Below are positions 59,111 through 64,000 of a stretch of 64,000 nt of DNA, in pieces. This DNA comes from Hyphomicrobium_B sp001006785 (GTDB lineage: Bacteria > Pseudomonadota > Alphaproteobacteria > Rhizobiales > Hyphomicrobiaceae). The position numbers were made by a program, and so were the translations under genes. The stretch lies in the NCBI RefSeq assembly GCF_001006785.1, contig NZ_CDHO01000002.1, forward strand, positions 620,001-684,000. The letters are read 5' to 3'. Each line of letters starts with the position of its first letter. Position 1 is the first letter of the stretch. The notes under the pieces are model-generated. The model searched no databases. It saw nothing but the letters and a program-made list of their open reading frames with translations, and was not told the DNA's origin.

Positions 59111-60004
59111 TTACTTCTGCTTCGGCGCAGCCTTGGGCGCTGTAGAGCCCGTCGTGGTCGGCGGAGCGCCAGGCGCATCGAGCGGAAGGTTCTTCATCTC
59201 GTTGGCCTTCCACTGCTCGGCCATCTTCTGCTGACGTTCGCGGATCTGCTGCATCAGCGCGCCGCGAGCCTCTGCGTATTTCTTGTTGTCGACCGGAGGT
59301 CCGGCAGCCGCCTCATTGTAGCCGTCGAGCGGAACCGGGAAGCCGACGGGCTGAGCCGCTGCGTTCATCGCCAGCACCATGATGCCGCCGCCCTTCGACA
59401 TCTGATCGAGGATATCAGGCGTCGCTTCCGTTTCGGCCGTGCAGCCGGCGGGGTGGCAAAGCGAGTAGTGCAGTTCGATCGGCTTCAGCTTGGCTTCGTC
59501 GACCTTTTCGTTCTTCGACGCCTTTGCCCAATCTTCCTTGCTGTACACGGCGGCGCGCAGGCCCGGCGGGATCGCCATGCCGAGCGGCACCATGATCATC
59601 AGCGACTTTTTCGGGCTGCCTTCGATCTGGCGAATGGCCGCCGAAACGAGAACCATGCCCGTGTTGCCGTCAAGGCGCTCATGATGCGTCAGGCAGAGCT
59701 GCTTCTCTTCGTTCTGTTCCTTGCCGTCCTTGTCCTTTTTCGCGACCGGGGCTTTCTCGCAAAGCTTCACCCAGGCGCTTTTGGCAGCGGCCGAGGCGGC
59801 ACCGGCAGCCGCAGGCGCCGCAGCTTTCGCCGGAGCGGCCTTCGCAGCAGGCGCGGCTTTAGCGGCGGGCGCCGCCTGAACCTTCTTCGGCGTAATCTGA
59901 ATTTCCTTTTCCGCATCCTGCGCCGAGGCTGCGGACATTGCCGCGACCAAAGCCAAGACGGAAACGAGCGCCCTGCCGCCCGTGCGCAATACCGCGTTTG
60001 CCAT
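59111..60004 (-). CDS. Invasion-associated locus B (IalB) family protein
   Basis: A 297-residue precursor. Signal peptide (ALVSVLALVAAMSAASAQDA), then a Lys/Ala/Pro-rich linker (about residues 30-75). The IalB domain follows, with WVKLCEKAPVAKKDKDGKEQ, QLCLTHHERLDGNTGMVLVS, a central MIMVPLGMAIPPGLRAAVYS and the disulfide-type LHYSLCHPAGCTAETEATPD. The tail is Gln/Lys/Pro-rich with ETMKNL-like helical repeats. IalB proteins are periplasmic and were named in Bartonella, but occur in free-living Rhizobiales; the role is unclear. Start at 60004 precedes the signal. Confidence 0.86.
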   Translation of the reverse strand: MANAVLRTGGRALVSVLALVAAMSAASAQDAEKEIQITPKKVQAAPAAKAAPAAKAAPAKAAAPAAAGAASAAAKSAWVKLCEKAPVAKKDKDGKEQNEEKQLCLTHHERLDGNTGMVLVSAAIRQIEGSPKKSLMIMVPLGMAIPPGLRAAVYSKEDWAKASKNEKVDEAKLKPIELHYSLCHPAGCTAETEATPDILDQMSKGGGIMVLAMNAAAQPVGFPVPLDGYNEAAAGPPVDNKKYAEARGALMQQIRERQQKMAEQWKANEMKNLPLDAPGAPPTTTGSTAPKAAPKQK

Positions 60005-60332
60005 CAACGTAACAATCCTCGCTTGTGCTATCCTGCCGGAATTCCGGCCCCTATCCTCGGTACGCAGCGGTATGTCCCTGTTCTGCGTTAGACCCGGCAC
60101 CCCGCCGTTCGGAGCCCGAGTAAGGCTCGGATTGCGGCAATCCCGTGGCCGGATGGCTCAACAACTGGTGGATGCATCTCGCAATATGTGGTCGTTGCGC
60201 CCATGCCACTGCGACAAGCTAGACAAGCCCTGTCATGCCCCGATAGAAAACTTCCGCGTCGCGAAAAAACATCTCGCCGCCAGGACTTGCTCGCATGGGT
60301 TTCGGCCGGTCGATCGATTTTTAGGTGCCGGT
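60005..60332. other. Divergent intergenic region, no gene seen
   Basis: 328 bases between the IalB-family gene and the solute-binding protein gene. Frames that cross the interval extend the downstream gene N-terminally but have no signal or family match, so I treat them as non-coding. No promoter hexamers were assigned. Confidence 0.45.
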
Positions 60333-62129
60333 ATGCCATTCGGGAAATTTTCGCTTTTCGCGGCACTGATCTTCGGGACCTTGGCCTATCACCCGGCCGT
60401 GGCGGCGCCCCAGCCATCCATCGCGCTTCACGGCACGGCGCGGTACGGCGATGGCTTTGCGGCATTCTCTTATGTCAATCCGCAGGCGCCGAAGGGTGGC
60501 AAACTCACCCTTGGCGTTCTCGGCTCTTTCGAGAACCTCAATCCGCTGATCGTCAGGGGCGTCCCTGCGTCCGGCGTTCGCGAATTCGCGGTCGAGAGCC
60601 TGATGGCGCGCAGCCTCGACGAGCCGTTCACGCTCTATGGACTGCTCGCGGAAACGATCGACGTTGCCGAGGATCGCAAGTCGGTCACGTTCACGCTCAA
60701 CCCTGCCGCGAAATTTTCCGATCGCCAGCCGGTGACACAAGACGATGTCATCGCATCGTTCGAGCTTCTGAAGACGAAGGGCCGCCCCAATCACCGCACC
60801 TATTTCGCCAAGGTTCCGAAAGTCGAGAAAGTCGGCGACCGCGGCATCCGGTTCACGTTCGAGGATGCGGACGATCGCGAGCTGCCGCTCATCCTCGGCG
60901 TGATGCCCGTCTTCAAAGCCCGTGCGATGACGCCGGAGCAGTTCGATTCCTCCACGATGACGCCGCTCATCGGCTCCGGCCCGTACACGGTCTCGCGCGT
61001 CGATGCCGGACGCTCGCTGACATACGCGCGCGACGCTGACTATTGGGGCAAGGACCTTCCCGTCAATCGCGGCCGCTTCAACTTCGACGAAATCCGCTTC
61101 GACTATTTCCGCGACGCGTCCGTCATGCTCGAAGCATTTCGCTCGGGCACCCTCGATCTGAGACTCGAAGAAGACCCCGGGCGCTGGGCCGACGCTTATA
61201 ACATTCCGGCCGTCCGCGATGGCCGCATCATCAAGGCCGAATTTCCGATTGGCCTTCCTGCTGGCATGACGGCACTGGTTTTCAACACGCGCCGCGCCGT
61301 GTTCGCCGATCCGCGCGTGCGCCGCGCCCTGATGACGCTGTTCGATTTCGAATGGACGAACCGCACGCTGTACAACGGCCTGTTCAAGCGCACGACGAGC
61401 TACTTCGAGCGATCCTACCTCGCTTCGACGGGCCACCCAGCGGACGCTTACGAACGGCAATTGCTGACGCCCTACCCTGATGCCGTTCGCCCCGAATTCC
61501 TCGCCGGAACCTATAAATTTCCGGAAAGCGACGGCGGCGGCGGAAATCGCGAAAATCAGAAAGCTGCATTCAAGCTACTGACCGAAGCCGGGATGGTCCT
61601 GAAGGGCGACCGGTTGGTCGACGGCAAAACCGGACAGCCGCTGACATTCGAAATTCTGGCCAACAGCAACGCTCAAGAGGCGCTGCTTCTGAGCTATACG
61701 CGAAGCCTGGCGCCGCTCGGCATCGCCGCGCGCGTCCGCGTCGTCGATAGCGCGCAGTATCAGGAACGCCTGTCGAGCTACGACTACGACATGATCCAGA
61801 ACACATGGCCGTCGTCGCTGTCGCCAGGCAACGAGCAACTGTTCCGTTGGTCGGCGAAAACCGCCGACGCGCAGGGCTCATTCAATTTCGCGGGCGTGAA
61901 AAACCCCGCCGCCGACGCGATGATCAACGCCATGCTCGCAGCCGAGACGGAAGAGAATTTCATCTCATCCGTGCGCGCACTCGACCGCGTGCTGCTGTCG
62001 GGTGATTACGTCGTTCCCCTCTTCTACACGCCTCGCCAGTGGGTCGCGTATTGGGCGAAGCTCAAACATCCTGAAAAGACGCCGCTCTTCGGCTATGCCG
62101 TCGATACGTGGTGGGTCGAAAGCAAGTGA
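60333..62129 (+). CDS. Periplasmic oligopeptide-type solute-binding protein (ABC transporter, family 5)
   Basis: A 598-residue precursor. A signal peptide (SLFAALIFGTLAYHPAVAAP) leads to the SBP family 5 fold: GFAAFSYVNPQAPKGGKLTL, the central domain with PAAKFSDRQPVTQDDVIASF, and the YejA-like C-terminal part YDYDMIQNTWPSSLSPGNEQ. YejA-type proteins bind peptides or microcin C and feed YejBEF permeases. No permease or ATPase gene is adjacent. ATG at 60333 puts the signal at the N-terminus. The stop overlaps the start of the acyl-CoA synthetase gene (TGATG). Confidence 0.9.
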   Translation: MPFGKFSLFAALIFGTLAYHPAVAAPQPSIALHGTARYGDGFAAFSYVNPQAPKGGKLTLGVLGSFENLNPLIVRGVPASGVREFAVESLMARSLDEPFTLYGLLAETIDVAEDRKSVTFTLNPAAKFSDRQPVTQDDVIASFELLKTKGRPNHRTYFAKVPKVEKVGDRGIRFTFEDADDRELPLILGVMPVFKARAMTPEQFDSSTMTPLIGSGPYTVSRVDAGRSLTYARDADYWGKDLPVNRGRFNFDEIRFDYFRDASVMLEAFRSGTLDLRLEEDPGRWADAYNIPAVRDGRIIKAEFPIGLPAGMTALVFNTRRAVFADPRVRRALMTLFDFEWTNRTLYNGLFKRTTSYFERSYLASTGHPADAYERQLLTPYPDAVRPEFLAGTYKFPESDGGGGNRENQKAAFKLLTEAGMVLKGDRLVDGKTGQPLTFEILANSNAQEALLLSYTRSLAPLGIAARVRVVDSAQYQERLSSYDYDMIQNTWPSSLSPGNEQLFRWSAKTADAQGSFNFAGVKNPAADAMINAMLAAETEENFISSVRALDRVLLSGDYVVPLFYTPRQWVAYWAKLKHPEKTPLFGYAVDTWWVESK

Positions 62130-63667
62130 TGCCGACAGTCTCCGAAGCCTTCAACATGGCCGACTATGCGATCGGCCGCCACGCGCGCGCGATGCCTGAT
62201 AAGACGGCGCTGCTCGTTTGCGACGTCGAAAATCCGCGCGAGCCATTGGAAACCTGGACATTCGGCGAACTCGACCGCGCGGTCCGGAACTTGGCTGCAG
62301 GGGTTGCGGCGAAAGGCTTGCGGCGCGGCGATCGCATGGGAATCCGGCTCGGCAATTCCTCGCAATCCGCCCTGATGTTTTTCGCCGCGATGGCGGGCGG
62401 CTTCATCGCTCTGCCGCTGTCCGATCAATTGGCCGCCTCCGAGCTTGCGGCACTTCTCGATGACAGTGGCGCGGCCGCTCTTGCAACCGCCGACTCTCTG
62501 CACGGCGTCGCAAGAGACGGCATCGTCATCCTGTCGCGTGATGACGTTGCAGCCATGATCGCGCGCGACACGGATGACGGTTATGCGCCGACCCAGCGCG
62601 ACGATCCGGCATTCCTGATCTACACCTCCGGCACGACCGCGCGGCCGAAAGGCGTCCTGCACGCGCATCGCTCGGCGCTGGGCCGCCGGCCGATGTATCA
62701 AGGCTGGTACGGCATCCGCTCCGACGACCGCATGCTGCACGCGGGCGCATTCAACTGGACGTTCACGCTCGGCGTCGGCCTGACCGATCCCTGGGCCAAC
62801 GGCGCGACGGCGATCGTCTGCATAGGGAACAAAGCGCCGGAGCTTTGGCCGAACGTGATCGCCGAAACCGGCGCGACGCTGTTCGCGGCGGTGCCCGGCA
62901 TCTATCGTCAGATCCTGAAATACGCGAGCCCGAAGCCCGGTGCGTTCGGCCAATTGCGTCACGGCCTGATGGCCGGAGAGACGCCGCCGCCCGGATTGAT
63001 CGAGGAATGGACATCCGTCACCGGCCTGCCGCTCTATGAAGCCCTCGGCATGAGCGAAATCTCGACCTACATTTCGACAGGCCCGTCGGTGCCGCACAAA
63101 ACGGGCACGGTCGGCAAGGCGCAAGCCGGACGCCGGGTCGCCATCCTTGCCGTCGAAGGCGACGATGTGCCGTTGCCGCCGAACCGCGAAGGCCTCATCG
63201 CCGTCCACCGCTCCGATCCGGGTCTCATGCTCGGATACTGGAAGCGCCCGGAGGAAGAAGCCGAAGTCTTTCGCGGCGATTGGTTCACCGGCGGCGATCT
63301 CGGTTCGATCGATGACGACGGCTACATCTCGCACCTCGGCCGCGCCAACGAGCTGATGAACGCGGGCGGCTATCGCGTGTCCCCACTCGAAGTCGAAGCG
63401 GCGCTCGCACGCTGCCCGGGCGTCGCCGAAGTCGCCTGCACGGAAATTCACGTGCGCAGCGACGTCTCCATCATCGCAGCGTTCGTCGTGGCAGCCGACG
63501 GCGCGCCGCGCGATGCTTCAGCGATCAAGGATTTCGCGAACAGGAATCTCGCAGCCTACAAAATTCCGCGCGAGATCGTTTTCGTCGAACGTCTGCCGCG
63601 CACGCCCAACGGCAAGATTCAACGCAAGGCACTCGCGTTGCCGTCACTCGTCGATGGTAAGTCTTAA
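62129..63667 (+). CDS. AMP-dependent acyl-CoA synthetase/ligase
   Basis: A 512-residue ANL-superfamily ligase that adenylates a carboxylic acid and transfers it to CoA. P-loop-like motif AFLIYTSGTTARPKGVLHAH; aromatic/Gly region YEALGMSEISTYISTG; the hinge segment WFTGGDLGSIDDDGYISHLG; and the C-terminal catalytic Lys in RTPNGKIQRKAL. The substrate is not known; the size fits benzoate-, acetate- or medium-chain-type ligases. It is translationally coupled to the upstream binding-protein gene. Its last 4 bases overlap the convergent mfd gene. Confidence 0.88.
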   Translation: MPTVSEAFNMADYAIGRHARAMPDKTALLVCDVENPREPLETWTFGELDRAVRNLAAGVAAKGLRRGDRMGIRLGNSSQSALMFFAAMAGGFIALPLSDQLAASELAALLDDSGAAALATADSLHGVARDGIVILSRDDVAAMIARDTDDGYAPTQRDDPAFLIYTSGTTARPKGVLHAHRSALGRRPMYQGWYGIRSDDRMLHAGAFNWTFTLGVGLTDPWANGATAIVCIGNKAPELWPNVIAETGATLFAAVPGIYRQILKYASPKPGAFGQLRHGLMAGETPPPGLIEEWTSVTGLPLYEALGMSEISTYISTGPSVPHKTGTVGKAQAGRRVAILAVEGDDVPLPPNREGLIAVHRSDPGLMLGYWKRPEEEAEVFRGDWFTGGDLGSIDDDGYISHLGRANELMNAGGYRVSPLEVEAALARCPGVAEVACTEIHVRSDVSIIAAFVVAADGAPRDASAIKDFANRNLAAYKIPREIVFVERLPRTPNGKIQRKALALPSLVDGKS

Positions 63668-64000
63668 GCCGCCTGCTTGGTCTTGCTCGCAAGCTCGGCG
63701 AATTTCTGGATAAGCGCGCGAACGCCTTTGAGACGCGACTCCGGCAGATCCCAATCGGCGCGATAGACGAGCCGCTGGTCGGGCTGCACTTTGAGCGCGC
63801 CACGCGAATTCTGCACGAACGCGATCAGGCCTTCCGGATTTGCGAAGCGTCCCTTGTGCAGCGTGATCACGCCGCCCTTCGGACCCGCGTCGACTTTCGC
63901 GATGCCGGCCGCGCGGCAAAGGCCCTTGATCTCCATGACGTCGAGCAGATGCGTGACCTCGTCCGGCAGCGAGCCGAAGCGATCGACAAGCTCGGCGGCG
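63664..64000 (-). CDS. mfd: Transcription-repair coupling factor Mfd (partial, C-terminal end)
   Basis: Only the last ~112 residues are in the window; the frame is open to the edge. It reads ELVDRFGSLPDEVTHLLDVM then IKGLCRAAGIAKVDAGPKGG, matching the D7 (TRCF) domain of Mfd, which masks the UvrA-binding surface until the protein is activated at stalled RNA polymerase. The remainder (helicase, RNA-polymerase-interacting and UvrB-homology domains) lies outside. The stop overlaps the acyl-CoA synthetase gene by 4 bases. Identification rests on this C-terminal domain only. Confidence 0.88.
   Translation of the reverse strand, partial: AAELVDRFGSLPDEVTHLLDVMEIKGLCRAAGIAKVDAGPKGGVITLHKGRFANPEGLIAFVQNSRGALKVQPDQRLVYRADWDLPESRLKGVRALIQKFAELASKTKQAA

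Noticed and set aside
1..64000. tRNA, rRNA, CRISPR arrays, insertion sequences, prophage or integrase genes
   Set aside because: No cloverleaf with an intact T-loop, no regularly spaced direct repeats and no transposase or integrase motifs were seen on either strand. A covariance search would be decisive for tRNA and small RNA.

Overview
This is a GC-rich chromosomal segment from an alphaproteobacterium, most likely of the order Hyphomicrobiales (Hyphomicrobium-like). The basis is gene order and gene families: rpsF-rpsR-DUF2232-rplI-dnaB, dusB-ntrBC-ntrYX-dat-hfq-hflX, a fused ispDF gene, a Hyphomicrobiales-type porin, IalB- and COQ10/RatA-family proteins, and a malyl-CoA lyase family protein as found in serine-cycle or ethylmalonyl-CoA organisms. 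The genus is an inference. Coding density is high. I saw no rRNA, tRNA, CRISPR array, insertion sequence, phage or integrase gene.

Layout. 1-3.65 kb: ribosomal and replication operon on the minus strand (rpsF, rpsR, DUF2232 membrane protein, rplI, dnaB), with a pair of inverted REP-like repeats inside it. 4-6 kb: a small unknown gene, an SPFH protein and a VOC enzyme. 6.1-13.1 kb: fatty-acid synthesis (fabD, fabG, acpP, fabF), then mltG, yicC and gmk. 13.1-21.2 kb, minus strand: the outer-membrane assembly operon lptF-lptG-lptD-surA-pdxA-rsmA, with 4-base or smaller junctions at most steps. 21.6-29.2 kb: pepA, a run of unknown genes on the minus strand, mazG with an in-frame palindromic insertion, and a flavoprotein.

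29.2-39.5 kb, minus strand: a long nitrogen-regulation and RNA operon, dusB-ntrB-ntrC-ntrY-ntrX-dat-hfq-hflX. 39.8-44.4 kb: ispDF, a CDF-like protein, a MarR regulator, a CinA-type amidase and an exported pentapeptide-repeat protein, then a COQ10-like protein. 44.5-49 kb: small envelope and unknown genes, including two related lipoproteins, a FtsB-like protein and a major porin. 49.3-55.6 kb: a UbiH-type hydroxylase, a lipid A acyltransferase, a protein resembling the membrane part of a GTPase family, and a cluster of very small stress or envelope genes including a 27-residue membrane protein. 55.7-64 kb: aidB, malyl-CoA lyase, hspQ, an IalB-family protein, an orphan peptide-binding protein translationally coupled to an acyl-CoA synthetase, and the 3' end of mfd.

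Most of the window is ordinary core genome. The observations that most deserve a second look are the palindrome inserted in frame into mazG, the orphan binding protein/AMP-ligase pair, the two related lipoproteins, the small-protein cluster around 52.5-54 kb, the RGG-rich tail on ribosomal protein S6, and the degenerate parvulin region of SurA. I found no clear new defence or mobile system.
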